DNA from: Epiperipatus broadwayi | Taxonomy: Eukaryota > Onychophora > Udeonychophora > Euonychophora > Peripatidae | Assembly (NCBI GenBank): GCA_028023455.1 | Contig: JAQFVV010006197.1 | Span: forward strand, 19,897,254 to 19,961,253 | Length of the DNA stretch: 64,000 nucleotides | Direction: 5' to 3' | Shown here: piece after piece, positions 47,585 to 60,867 of the stretch | Layout of the letters: each line of letters opens with the position of its first letter | Numbering within the stretch: position 1 is the first letter of the stretch | Notes under the pieces: model-generated | Databases searched by the model: none | What the model saw: only the letters and a program-made list of their open reading frames with translations | What the model was told of the DNA's origin: nothing | Translations under genes and position numbers: made by a program

Positions 47585-50493
47585 GGTGCTGATATAGTAT
47601 GTGCTCAATGCCATTTTGAATTTTAAAACCCACCCAAAACTACTGCTGACACATATAAACAATAAATAATGTGTCAGTGATGGTTTTGGGTAGGTTTTAT
47701 AATTCAAAATGGTGTTGAGTGTGTACTACATCAGGTCTGAATTTATAATACCTAAACAGAAAAAGTAAAGAAAAAAAAATATTTTTTTTTATAAATAATA
47801 GGATTTAATCTTTTTCTACCAGAAATTCTTGGTGTGCTATGAGCTCTAGAAGTCAGCTTGCTTCATTTCACTCATGCTGTTACAAAATCATGTTATTATC
47901 CATTTTCACAGATAATTATAAAACCTACTTTTCATCAATATTTAAAAAATAAAAAATTTTCAACAATAATTTTGGGTGGGTTTTTGAAAAACAAAAAAAT
48001 TGGAGGAAATCCACCATTATTATAAGTGATTAAAAAAACAATTTTCAGTGATAATTAGAAAAATAAAAAATGCTATTTTCATACAGTTAAAGTTAATCAA
48101 TTCATGTGACTAAGTACTTTGCATTAACATACATTATCACAATTTATATAAATCTTTCAAAAATCAAAATGCAACTTACGTTTGTTATAAGCCTATAAAT
48201 GAAATCAAAAGGTTATTTATGTTATCTACTTTTAAAAAATAAATAACCGACTTTTCATACATATTTAAAAAATAAAAGACTTTCAACAGCATTACACGTG
48301 TTTAAAAAAAAGCCAATTTTCAGTGATAATTAGAAAAATCAAAAATGCTATTTTCATACAATTATACTTTATCAATTCATATGACTAAATACTTTGCATT
48401 AACATATGTTATTTAAAAAATAAAACTCCTGTCTTTCAGCAGTATTTCATGGAGTATAAAGAATTAAAATCCTATTTAATCTATTTTTCATTAGTATTTT
48501 AAAAATAAAAAAACTAAATTTCATTAATATTTAAAAAAATAGAAAACTTTCAACAGTATTTTAAGTTAAGAATATTAAATTAAATTTTATATGACCTTCC
48601 AAAATCATCATTTACAGAATCAGTTTTTAATTTATTTAAGAGGGTGCCCAAGTAGATGTGCAGTAACTAACTATAATGTAATGTTTTAAAAATTTCACCT
48701 TTTTTCTTTTGTCACTTAAATCTTTTATATAAAATTTCCCTGAGCTTAAATATTAACCAAAGCATATTTGCAAAGGTAATTTATACAATAATTCTGCACA
48801 GACTCTTTATTAATTCTGTACACCTGAGAGTACTTTAAAATGTTCAAATAGTTTAAAAGGATTGCACACCAACAATAAATCTACATGAAAAATGATTAAA
48901 TAAAATAATTACATTTTATTAGTACTGATCCAAAATACTGTAGATGGTAATTAACATGAAGGGCCATGTCAAAATACATGCACTACAAAGTAAAAAGAAT
49001 AGTAGCATAAATAAGTAAAAACTTGTTGAGTATTTCAAATGTAAAATGTATTGACTTTTAAATAACATTAAACACTTATTGATCCTCAGAAGGGTAATAG
49101 CCTGATTTTCAATAGAGATGACATTTAAGTAAAATGACTTCAAAGCTATAGTTACAGGATTTAATATATGACCCAGAGAGCATGAGAAATTTGGTTACTG
49201 AAGACCAAAGATTTTGGATCAAAATTTGTTTTTTATACCAATTTTCAAATCATGTGATCACAAGATCACACACACCCTTACATTTTAGCTTTTTTACTTT
49301 TTAAATATTAATAAAAAGTAGGTTAATTAATTTTTTTTAATTAGAAAATGTAAATTGCCTTTTGATTTCTTTCAGAGGCTTAGAACAAATTATATTTTGA
49401 GTTTTGAAAGATTTATGTAAATTGTGATAACATATGTTAATGCAAATTACTTAGTCACATGAATTGATAAAGTATAACTGTATGAAAATAACATTTTTGA
49501 TTTTTATAATTATTGCTGAAAATTGGCTTTTTTAAATCATGTGTAATATTGTTGAAAGTCTTTTATTTTTTAAATATTGATGAAATTTAGTATTTTATTA
49601 TTTAAAAGTAGAATAATGTAAATAGCCATTTGATTTATTTCATAGGCTTATAACAAATGTAAATCACAATTTTGATTTTTGAGAGATCATGAATTGATAA
49701 AGTATAATTGTATGAAAATAGTGTTTTTGATTTTTCTAATTATCATTGAAAATTGTTTTTTTTTTAATTACATGTGAAATAATGGTGAAAACTAATTTCT
49801 AGAGCCCATACAGATTTCCAGTGTTTAATAGTAGTGAACTAAAATTTTTTACGAAGAAAAAAAATAAAATCCTATTATTTGTAAAAATTAATATGCTGTA
49901 TTTTCATATTTTATAAGTTATAATCTTTTGGTCTATTAATAAAAAGTAGGTATTTTTGTTTTTTTAAATTGGAAAACGTAAAGTGGCTTTTGATTTCTTT
50001 GATAGGCTTATAACAAATGTAAATTGCATTTTGATCTATGAAAGACTTATGTAAATTGTGATAATGTATGTTAATGCAATGTATTTACTCACATGATTTT
50101 GAATTTTTCCTTTTGTTTTTTAAATATTGACAAAATTTAGTTCTTTTATTTTTTACTCACATGATTTGATTTTTTCTTAATTGTTAAATCTTGATCAAAA
50201 TTAAGATTTTTCTTTTTAAATACTCATGAAAACTTTGCATTTTGATTTTTTATTAAATGTTAAATATTGCTTTAAATTAGGATTTTGATTTTTAAATACT
50301 CGATGACAATTGCAAACTTGGCATTTTAATTTTTTAATTAATGATGAAATTTGCGATTGTGTAAATGCCATTTTTTTTAACCATGTGTTGGTAATCGATA
50401 TCATTTATTGCTTGGATGTGTCAAAGGTGGTTTTGAAAGGATTTTAAAATTCAAAATGGTGTCAAGCTCATACTATATTAGTACCTATTCATT
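47577..50493. mobile_element. Large foldback element with terminal inverted repeats
   Basis: The left end at 47,585 begins GGTGCTGATATAGTATG. The right end at 50,485, read in reverse, begins GGTACTAATATAGTATG, and both continue with CCATTTTGAATTTTAAAA. TATTAATT before and TATTCATT after match at 7 of 8 positions, hAT-like. Inner arms are also inverted: blocks such as CAATTCATRTGACTAARTACTTTGCATTAACATA near 48,100 and 48,375 recur reversed near 49,430. The core (about 48,600-49,300) has no identifiable transposase; its ORF at 48,919-49,143 is unassigned. The left end also carries a nested ~155-bp palindrome (47,585-47,740). Confidence 0.7.
47585..47740. repeat. ~155-bp palindrome at the left end of the foldback element
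   Basis: CCATTTTGAATTTTAAAACC near 47,610 pairs with GGTTTTATAATTCAAAATGG near 47,693, and an inner CTGACACAT / ATGTGTCAG stem closes the hairpin. It resembles a minimal MITE of the same family. Confidence 0.75.
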
Positions 50494-53400
50494 ACTCTAC
50501 ATTTTTAAAAAGAATTAAAACTAATATTATTAAATCAATATTTCTTAATTTTAATAATACAAAATTTAATTTATCTGTTAATAATAATATCCTCTTTATT
50601 TAAAATTAAATTTTAAAACTTGCATTTTATAATATACATTGTTATTATAATTATTGATTTTAGGAACTTTTAATGAAATTGATATGATTAAAAAGAATAA
50701 TATTTATTATTCATAATTAACAATGCAAATATTATACCAGGAAGTGAATTTCATTTATTATTAAATGAATGTGTGTGTGCACATCTATAACACAACCCTC
50801 ACTTTTCAGTTATTATATCGTTAATTAAATGATTTTAAAATAGTAAATAAATAGAAATTTTCAATTTGATTATTAATAATTATAAACATATTAATTTTAA
50901 ATAATTATAACTACAGATTAAAACTATCTTATATGATTGTAACTATTATTTACTTTTTATTTTAAAATAAATAGTACAATTTATATTTTAAATTATAGCT
51001 TATGTAGATTATAGCTATCTAAAAAAAATTGACTCAAATTTAGCACTAAAAACACAATATATTTTAAATTCTCCTACAAATTAAATAATAAGTTTTAATA
51101 GTTATATAAAATTTAATTTTTTTTTACCAAAATTGATCATTAACAACAAACATACAATGACTTACTCAACAGAAATGTTACAATATATATACAGTGTGTA
51201 TGCATTTTAATAATGTAAAAAAATATTATTGAATGATTTAGTACCTAACAATGCATCTTAAAAACTTCTAAATATAAGATGTTCTAGATTAATTGATTGT
51301 TTTAAAAAGTGGTATAATGCTAAAGTAATACCACTAATTGTCAAAGTTATTATTAATTTGATCATGATATTTATTATTTACTGCTTTGATTACTTTAGCT
51401 ACCTTTAAAAGATAAAATATATACTTCTGTCTAAGGTAGTGATGGCAATTAAAAGTCAAGATTATGTAGCACTTAACCTAAATTGCATTCAAATTGGAAG
51501 TGCTTAAACAATAAGAATTACTTATTTATTTTGGACCATACACTAATAGTAGTGCACTATTTATTCCAAGTATAAATGAGTGTGTATGTGTATATCTGTG
51601 CTAAAATTTTTCTTATTATTATAATACCACTTTTACCATAATATGAACAGTGAATAGTCAGTAGCAATAAACGATGCTAAAAATATTGGCAATGAAATCA
51701 GATTGTCAATCATCTGTTCACCTGATAATTTTATTTAATATTAATATTTTCATTGACAAAAATATTAAATGTTTTCTTTTAGTTTTTCATACCCAAGATA
51801 AACAAATGATCATTCTGGCAGAAAATGATCAATAGGAAGATGATTTTCATTATAATTGGTGCTACACAATACGAAAATTGATTGCAGACTTTTTAATAAC
51901 ATCCCAGTTATTTTCTTCATGCATTCATTAATCTTTGTTTATATGGAATGCTCCTTTGTCTGTTCTTATATATGGGGAAAACTGATTAAACATTCAACAA
52001 ATATATAATATTATAGTCTGTGACAACTTCTATAAAATTTAAAAGCTGGTGAGATGCAAGCTGACAAATGTTTCAATGAAAATAGTTGATTGGGCTAATT
52101 AGCAAAAATAACTTCTTATCATGTTTTTGATTAAAAGTTTTCCTGTAAATTTTTGCTTTAGGTTTACTATCACGTTTGTCTTATGGTTTATCTTTAAAGT
52201 ATTTTTTCAAAAAATGTTAAACTTTGCTGCAGAGTTTTTCTTTAAATAGTATGTAATTCTGAGACAATATTAGTTAATGAGTCTAATATAAAATCTTTTA
52301 GACATATATATGTCATTGTATGTTACTTTTGATCTAGCTCTTAATAATTCAGAACAATAAGAAAAATAGTGCAACTATAATCTATTCTTTTAACATAAAA
52401 ATCTTGCTCTTATGCAGGTTGTTTGATATGTTGTATATTGTATTTTAAGCATAAAACAAAGCCATTTAATCTTTTATTGTACCTTGAATATGTTTTAATA
52501 CCTTATTAGATACTTTAACAAATACAGAGAGAACTTTTCTCATTCTTAGATTTATTTTTTCCTTAAAAAAAAGACAAAAGTTTAATTAATGACCTAGCAA
52601 AAGATAATATTAGAATTTCCTGACATTTAAAAGATATTACCATGAATTTTAATTATTGCTATTTATTACTTATATAATTAAAAATTAATATATATTTTAA
52701 TGTTTCATTATCATATTATTTATCGTCATATTAAATAATGATGATATATTAGCAAATATATGTATAAGATAAAATTTTAAATTATTTATTATCTTTAACT
52801 TTGAAGCAAAATTATCATATAAATATTTAAGTAGATAATATAGATTTTATCCTAAACATAATTATTATTACATTATTTATGTTTAAAATAGAGAAAATGG
52901 TATTGTTATCATTATTTGATGGCAAACATAGTAATGAATTAATTAATCAAATTTAAATTCAACTTAATATTATCTATTGGTTATATCATTTCACTATTCT
53001 ATTATTGTATATCTATCTATACATGGATTGCTAAACAAATATTGGCATATTATTGAATTCTATGAAAGGATTATATATATATAATTGGCACCCTAAAATG
53101 ATATTAACATGAGTTAATTAAATTGACTTCATATAAATTTATCATACATAAGGTAATTAGATAAGGTACTGAAATTTCTTATAAGTAGCTGAGAGTACTT
53201 TACATTCCCATAGTAAAACTCTACATATAGTAAACTACCCAAAGGAAAATCAGCATATGTAATAATATATCCTATGTAAGTGCGTGCTTAGATTGAACAT
53301 GGTCTCTAAGCTGTCTATTTTATATATGTAATAATTTGCAATATTTAAAATCCAAAACTGGAACTAATTTCTCATATAACATAAATGCTGAATTCTAATA

Positions 53401-54640
53401 TGACAGATTTCATGACACATCTTTTATTTGCAATTCAAAAACTTTTTATTATTCTTTCAAAATGACAACCAACAACAACGTGTGACATGGTATAAGAATA
53501 TAGCATAATTTGTATTATTTTCTAAATTATAATTTATAGTTTTTTTTTAGATGCTTTGTACTAACTATGTAAAAATTCGCTTTATAGATGGTTATATATA
53601 TATTAACTATATTCTTTTTTTTTTTAAAAAGTATTTAATTTTTCTTCTCTGCTTTCAAAGTATAATCTATCTAAAACAGGCAAATTATGTACTGAATTCA
53701 TATTATTAATCATTAATAATAGCATTGTACTGATGCTTAAAATTATAAATTTTATTATGGAAAGGTTAAATTGTTTTATTTTATAATTATTGCTGATGTC
53801 CCCATAATTATTATCATTAGTATTATTAATGTCATTATTATTAGTGACACTTTTATGAAATTATTATTAATAGGTTTCTGCATATTCTCATATAAAAAAA
53901 AATTAATTGGATATTGATTATCAATTAATATTAGTCTTTTTTTTTAGACAAGTCCATGATATAAAAATGTTTGCTTTAATAAGATATTAATAATGTTCTT
54001 CTTTTTTAAATGCTAGACTGTATATAAGAATTCCAACTTGAGAAACTCTTATTTATACCAGATAAGAAAAAATTAAAAAAAAACAACAATATCAGCTTCA
54101 TATTAATAATAGTCACAAACCTATCAAGAAATAAATTGTCAATAAAAAATAAAAATATATAAAATTAAAATATTAAATAAAAAAATCATTAAACAATTGT
54201 AATAATTCTATAAAATTGACACTAATAATATGCAAAGATAAACAGAAATAAAATACCAAAAATAATGAAAAGTATATTCAAGGCTTAAGAAAATTGCAAG
54301 AGATAGAAGAAAGTGATTTAATGCAATTGTAGAAAATAAATATTGTGAAGCTCAAAATCCCTGAAAGTGCCTGCAGATTTATTACAACTGATATTTGAAC
54401 TTCTTATTATTAATAAGTAATAAACCATTTGATTATTTTATTTATTTAATATAAAATGAAAAGTGTAATCAAAAGATGATAAAGATTATACTTCTTTATG
54501 TCACTTCAGATTTATTAAACCTATATACTAACTAGACATAAATCCATGAATTATTATTATATATATGATAAAAAATTTAACTTCATACTTCAACTTCCAT
54601 ACTATTTATATATTTACATATTTCTTATTCTCTGTAATAT
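50494..54640. other. A+T-rich spacer, nothing recognised
   Basis: About 4.1 kb without a recognised gene, RNA or repeat family; only ATT/TTA-rich simple sequence. Confidence 0.45.
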
Positions 54641-54654
54641 ATATATATTATAAT

Positions 54655-56440
54655 GATCAAAACGAAGTGGGAGATCGCATCGCACCGCACCGCACTACCA
54701 AAGGGCGCCAACTAGGCATTTGAGCCTAGAAAAATTTATAAAGTAGGCAGATATGCGCTGTTAGGATTCCACTTTATTTACATATTTAGATCGTTAGCCC
54801 ATTGTCACTAGCTCAGCGGAGACGCAGAGATAAAAATCTATAAATTTTATATCTTAAATATAAAAGAATAAAATAATAAAAGCCACTGCCAGAAATTAAC
54901 ACAGAAAAATATTTATTTACGCACATATAAAATCATTCTAAATTCGAGGAATAAGTTTAACATTTAGATTTTTATCTTAATTTTTAATTTTACATTTAAA
55001 ATAACTTGCTATAATGTTTAATATTTTATTTAGAGGGTCGAGTATGAATGGACTACACAGGTCTGCATTTGAAAAGAAAATATTCTTCCCTGATTTAACC
55101 TTAGGCAACAAATTTTGCAATCAACTGGCGCCAATCCATCTGATACATTCATGTATTCAATGTAGCATGATACGACAACACAAAATACTATATTGTCAGG
55201 AATGTACATCTGAACAATAAGTAGAAATTGAGAAGACATTGACTCTCCACCAACAGGAATGTGACATCTGTGGGCAAGTAGATCAATAAACTAAAAACTC
55301 CATAGGAATGGACTGCGGTCTTCTGCCGACTTACAAACCCATCCATAGGCAAACAGAGGGTGTGTGGCGTATATCTATAATCCTGCCCATAGCGGATCTC
55401 ATACTACATCTACTAATTACACAAATATATCCAATCCATTGAACCAATTCAACTACGAAATGAATAACCTAAGATTACCCTCCCTTAATACAACTTTACA
55501 AAACTATATAGCCATTCGCGCCCGACTTAATTTTAACATTTATATACGTTCGCACAGATTTATTTAAAAATGTTGGGTATAGATCGATTACACAGATTCC
55601 ACGGTCAAAAACATTTCAAAATAAACATAAACGATCAAAATACAAAATTATTGATACCGACAATCGCAGAGGGAAACTTATAAGTAACCCAATAGTATTC
55701 ACCATAAGATACTTGCGTTGTCACCAATAACTTAAAAGACATCCGAATAAATCCATTTTAGATACTCACCGTAAGGTATCATTATTTATCGAATGTCTAT
55801 ATATTTTGATCAAATATGAAAACCAAAATCTAATTAACCGCAAACGAATCCATGCAAGCGTCTATAGACAACTTAAATGTAATGCATTTAATAATTTCTA
55901 CAATAAAATATTACTACACATAAAAATATTAAAAGGGAAATGATTCTTTTCACAATCGGGAAAGATATAAAATTAACCATTATTAATTTGATTTAAACTT
56001 ACAAAAAGTCAGATAAGAGTCCATTTTAAATAAGTCGGCTTGTTTATTAATTTGTTCAACTTGACGAAAGTTCTTGATTGATTTTAAGAATTGTTCATTT
56101 CCTATAGCTTACGGTAGCAGAACTCCCGGTTCCTGGTGTCAATGTCCACGGAGTCTTTAATTGAAAGATCGATCTAATGTTCAGGAGGTGGCATTTGCTG
56201 GTTCATGGTATCAGTCATTCCATTTCAGAGATAAGTGAGAGAGAACGATAAAGCGCGTCTTTATCGCTCGTCTCACCCAACCAAGTTGAAAAAGCTCTTC
56301 AACTCAATATTTTTTCTTTTTATATCATCCACAAGGATTCACTGAACAAAACGTCACTAATCTGTTTTTTCGTTATGGTCCAGGCCAAGGCTTAGTGCCT
56401 CCACTTGTCAAGCTAAAATCTCTTTCTTCTCTTATCTAAC
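54655..56440 (+). other. CpG-richer, coding-like block, unidentified
   Basis: Composition shifts abruptly at 54,660 (GCATCGCACCGCACCGCAC). Broken reading frames follow on the plus strand. 55,014-55,220 contains two CxxC pairs (CIQC, CQEC), and reading on past its stop gives CDIC. A frame from about 55,515 to 55,941 is open apart from one stop and ends in a Lys/Asn/Ile-rich, probably helical tail. On the minus strand TTGGCGCCC at about 54,706-54,714 resembles a retroelement primer-binding site. It may be a mobile-element or virus-like insertion, or a degraded gene. No family was recognised. Confidence 0.35.
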
Positions 56441-56758
56441 TTTCCATCTGACTTTTTAATTAAACAGCTTTTAGATAATTAATAAACAATCATTTCCTTT
56501 TATAGATTACAGGAATTAATTAATACCTGTTTTTATTTTAACTTACGTTATTTTTTTTATTAAAATATTTTTATATTTCAATCTTGTATTTTTTTATTTA
56601 AAAAAAATACATTCAAATACTTTTTTTTTTTTTTTATGAAAAAAAAAAATTTTTAAAGTTTAACATCTGTGCGAATATATATATTTAACAATGTTTTAAT
56701 TTTAGCGTTTAGTTTTTTACTTTTATTTGCGAACTTTTAAGTTTTTATTTTAAATTAA

Positions 56759-56786
56759 TGTAACGACATATTTATATATCGTTACA
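56759..56786. repeat. 28-bp inverted repeat
   Basis: TGTAACGA and TCGTTACA are separated by 12 A/T-rich bases. It could be the TG...CA end of an LTR or a short palindrome; no partner was found. Confidence 0.6.
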
Positions 56787-57439
56787 ATATATATAATAGA
56801 CTAGTTCTCTGCTATTATTATGGGTAGTATAGATACTACAACAAAGTCTATACTTTATACTTTAATCATTGAATAAACTTTCACTATATTAACATTATAT
56901 CCAATATTGTCAATATTACAGCAATAGCATTCAAATAAATAAATAACGATTTTTTTAAATGTTATTTAATAGTAGAATTTGTTATAATCTTCATAAATAT
57001 AATGCTAATGCATTGAAAATATACTAAGTTATTAAAATACATATTAAAGTATAAACTCCATTATAGAGGTTTTATATTATATATACTGCATTAAATATTT
57101 TTATGGATTATTATTATAACAAAGAATAGAAATGAGATGATATCCATAAAAATAGAAATTACCTTTACAATTATAATGTTACCATGAAATTATCAATCAC
57201 TACTAATTGACAAGCTCTGAAGCCAAATGAGTTTTTTTCATTAAACTTATAATAGGACTTTTGTTTGAGTTTTTTGGTGAAGTAAAAGAGGCCCCATCAA
57301 AGTTTATTTCTATTTATATGGATATTATCTCTCATTTCTATTATATGTATCAAAAACTGAGCAGAAACCAAACACAATCTTGTGAGAGAATAGTGTAATA
57401 AAAAATAGTGAGTATAAACATGAGTGTGAAATTTAGTTT

Positions 57440-57850
57440 TTGACAACTCTGGCTCACATGACAAGTGACAGTTATTCATGAAATTATGTATTACAAAAGA
57501 GGGTTGCCTGATTTTTTGTGCTACTAGATGTTTGTGATATGATGAAGATGAGAAGTGAGATGCACTAACTAAAAATCACCTCCCCCACTTGAAAATATAT
57601 CTGCAGTTACAATCATTATTCAATCAACAAGGTATTAAAAATAAATACAAAACCCAGTGGTGCAATGTAAAAATATCAAGTTATCAAAACAGAAATAGAG
57701 ATTTCGATATTTAATATTTCTGACTCACTTGATAAGTGAAGATTGTTCTCAAAATGCACGTAAAGTGAGAGAAGGTGGTCTAATTTTTGTGCTGGTGAAT
57801 AATTGTGATATAATAGAGTTGAAGTAAAAAATGCTCTGATAAAAATCAAA
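57440..57850 (+). repeat. Diverged ~272-bp direct duplication
   Basis: CTCACATGACAAGTGACAG near 57,451 and CTCACTTGATAAGTGAAGA near 57,723 begin parallel stretches sharing TTTTTGTGCT and TTGTGATAT blocks. Confidence 0.6.
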
Positions 57851-58191
57851 ATATATATATAAATTCTAAAATTATATTTGAAATTGATTTCTGCTAAAAG
57901 TTATGCTGAAATATAGTACCAAAAAAGTTAAGACTTAATCTCAAATGTTATTTGTTATCACAAAACTCAATTTTAAAATGGAAGTGGTGGGCTGGTTGCT
58001 TGGTAAAAGAATGATGGAAAAGAGCTGAAAAAACAAAAAATTAGCAAACAACTGATAGAATAAAATAGTGTAATTAAATCCACCAATCATACCTTGAATG
58101 AGATCTCAGAAACTAATGGAAGAGAATACATAGAAAATGTAATTTAAGAAAGACTTTAAAATATGATTTTTTTTCTACAGTACAAGCTTTT

Positions 58192-58384
58192 TAATACCTG
58201 CACATATATAGGGGATTCGAACTCAGGCTTTCACATGACCCTCAACCATTCATGCTATCTCATACCGATGATACACTTGATCACACACATGTCGAAAAGA
58301 TAAATAGTCACCAGTATAAGTATTTTGTGCTAAATCAGCACTCGCTAGTTGGACCAGATTATCATCTCCACACATATATTTTTG
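58192..58384 (-). repeat. Hammerhead repeat family fragment, minus orientation
   Basis: On the minus strand the B-box-like GAGTTCGAATCCCC is the best preserved in the window. The hammerhead relic at 58,304-58,362 keeps stem II (GTGCT/AGCAC), but CTGATGA has become CTAGCGA and GAAA has become AAAA. It lies about 24 kb from the main cluster. Confidence 0.75.
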
Positions 58385-60287
58385 TAAAAACGAATGCAGT
58401 GAACATATTTACATAGATCGACTTTATTTACAAAAAAAAAATCCTTAAACTGATTCACGACTTTGACACTGCTTAATAATTTCTAGAAGTCTTTTTTCCA
58501 CTGAAAATCACTTTAGGAAACACTGAATCTAGTAAAAAAAATCCAAAGCTCTTAAAAAGAGCTAAGGAAACTCGTTTCACTTTCCTAATTTCCTTCAGAA
58601 TTGAAACTTGATTTTTGATTAGGAACAAATAATATATTTTTACTCACTAAAACAAGTTAAATATGTAGGTGTTTACAGAAAATGTGAAAATTCTTTAGAA
58701 CATTTAGAGAATACATATACTTATAATCTTATATGCATACTCCGTTTTCTACGGATATGATATAAGTCCGTTTTTCTTTGGAAAAATTTTATGTTATTAG
58801 TGCATAAATTAATATAGCAAAAATATTTACGTTTTGCATTTATTTAATGAGAATCAGATGTAATTTATTAGAAAATTTAAAAAATTACAAATGATTTATA
58901 AATGTTAAGGTCAAAAGTCATGTCCTTTTAAATTCAAGCGATTTCTGGCATTAGATTTTTTTTTTTTTTTTAAATGAACTCTGAAGAATGCATTAACAGC
59001 ATTCTTTTTTTTTCCTCAAAGAATTTAATTATGAAGTTGAAGTCTAATAATTTATAATTAAAAGATAGAGAAGAAAATACTGAGGGAGAGAGAAACATTT
59101 ACAAAAAAAATCTAATTGCCATAAATAATTAGCATTTTTATATTAATTGCTTTCTATTGCATATTCAAATGTCACTAGAACATCATTATAAACTCATTAA
59201 TAACGCTAAAGATAAGACTTATTTTTTTAAAAAATGACATAAAAATAAATATCGATATAGACGTTATTATGTATATGCACATACTATTAAAAAAACTTTT
59301 GATACGTAGTATGTCAAAAACTAAATTAGATGTGCAAATTAGCAAAAATTCTGAACCTGATTAATTAATAATAAAATGGTTTGTTTTTCGGAATCATGTG
59401 ACATTTGAGCATAAATGTGATAGGCTGAGTCTCAATACAAAAATCTTGTTCTCATCCAATTCTTAATTATTTTATTGCACTAAATTTAAGTTTCTAAGGA
59501 GGGCATGTGATATTATTATGCATTGGAAGAAACACATGGAGTTTCAATTTCAGGGACCATTAACTCTCATGTTTGTCAATCAGAATGCACTGAACAATGT
59601 GCAGTTTATTTGACTTATAAATGAGAGTAGGGGGAGTCTCGGTCTGACTAACTTACTTAATTTCAGGAGCAAATCAAGTATAGAGAATTTTTAAAATGTC
59701 TAAAAAATTTGCATGTAAGAAGAGTTACTTGCAAAAAATCTAAAATAATAAAAACTAAACAAAAGATATACAAATTTTGTTCTTAATAAAAACTAACATG
59801 TAAAATAAAAATATAAGACAAAAAAGTAAAAATGAAATTTATATACATAACCTGTATTATTAAATATTTTCAGCAACAGTAACACAAACATTCTTTGTAA
59901 AATTTTATTTATTCTTTTTGGCATATAAAGAAAGTAAAAATCACAACACCATTTGCAAAATTTAAATACTAAAACTATAATAACAAAAAACAAAAATTAA
60001 CAATGTTTTTTTTAAAAAAGCAAATAAAATAGCAGGTTTAAATGTTTTGTTTCAAATGGTTTTAAAATGATTATAAAATATAAGGACTTCTATACGGATG
60101 TTTATTTTTGCTAATTTATGATGTTAATGAGTAATATTTGTGATAACTTATTACCTAGTAATGATAATTATATCTTTTGTCAAAGCAGTAATAGAAACAT
60201 GCACAATACGTTCATTATCAGAGAATGCTTATAGAGATATATGTCATTAAAAAAAGCACTTGTTAAACATTATCAAAGAACAGTTAC
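58385..60287. other. A+T-rich spacer, nothing recognised
   Basis: No coding or repeat signal. A small G+C-elevated patch at 59,500-59,660 contains ACTCTCAT and ATGAGAGT 40-60 bp apart. Confidence 0.4.
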
Positions 60288-60867
60288 AGAAGGATGTCAT
60301 AAACTAATGATCAACTTTTCAAGCTAATGCATATGCGTTTTATGAATCTTAATAATAAATGAATACTTCTCACTTCCAACACATGATAAAGTCTTTGTGA
60401 AAGAATAGAATGAATCCACCTATTCTTTCAACCCAAACGCTTAAGTATGGGCAAACCTTAAGTACTGGAAATGAGAGCGTGAAGATATTAACCAATCACT
60501 TTAAATTACTTTTACTATGTCTGAATGAATGACGCCTGCGAAATTTACTCGAATTTATGATACGTCATTCTTAAATGAAATTAAACCTATGTAAATGAGT
60601 TATTTATTTTTATATAGCACAATGTTTATGAATTGTAATAAACTAATGATCAACTTTTCAAGCTAATGCACATGCACTTTATGAATCTTAATAATAATTC
60701 TATTCTTTCACAAAGACTTTATCTTGTGTTGGAAGTGAAAAGTATTCATTTATTATTAAGATTCATAAAGCGCGGGTGAATTATCTTGAAAAGTTGATCA
60801 TTAGTTTATTACAATTCATAATCATCACACTATATAAAAATAAATAACTCATTTAGAAGGATATCAT
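60288..60867. mobile_element. Palindromic copy of the 331-bp family, diverged, with 13-bp flanks
   Basis: AGAAGGATGTCAT (60,288-60,300) and AGAAGGATATCAT (60,855-60,867) flank the element, matching at 12 of 13 positions. Inside, one full unit and part of a second (AAACTAATGATCAACTT at about 60,301 and 60,640, period 339) are followed, near 60,697, by an inverted partial unit. Blocks such as GAATGAATCCACC, TATGGGCAAA and CACTTTAAATTAC identify it with the 1.04-3.50 kb array. Both outer ends stop at the same unit positions as in that array. Confidence 0.8.

Noticed and set aside
54706-54714. TTGGCGCCC on the minus strand as a retroviral-type primer-binding site
   Set aside because: No LTR end adjoins it and no gag-pol follows; kept only as a hint in the block's annotation.
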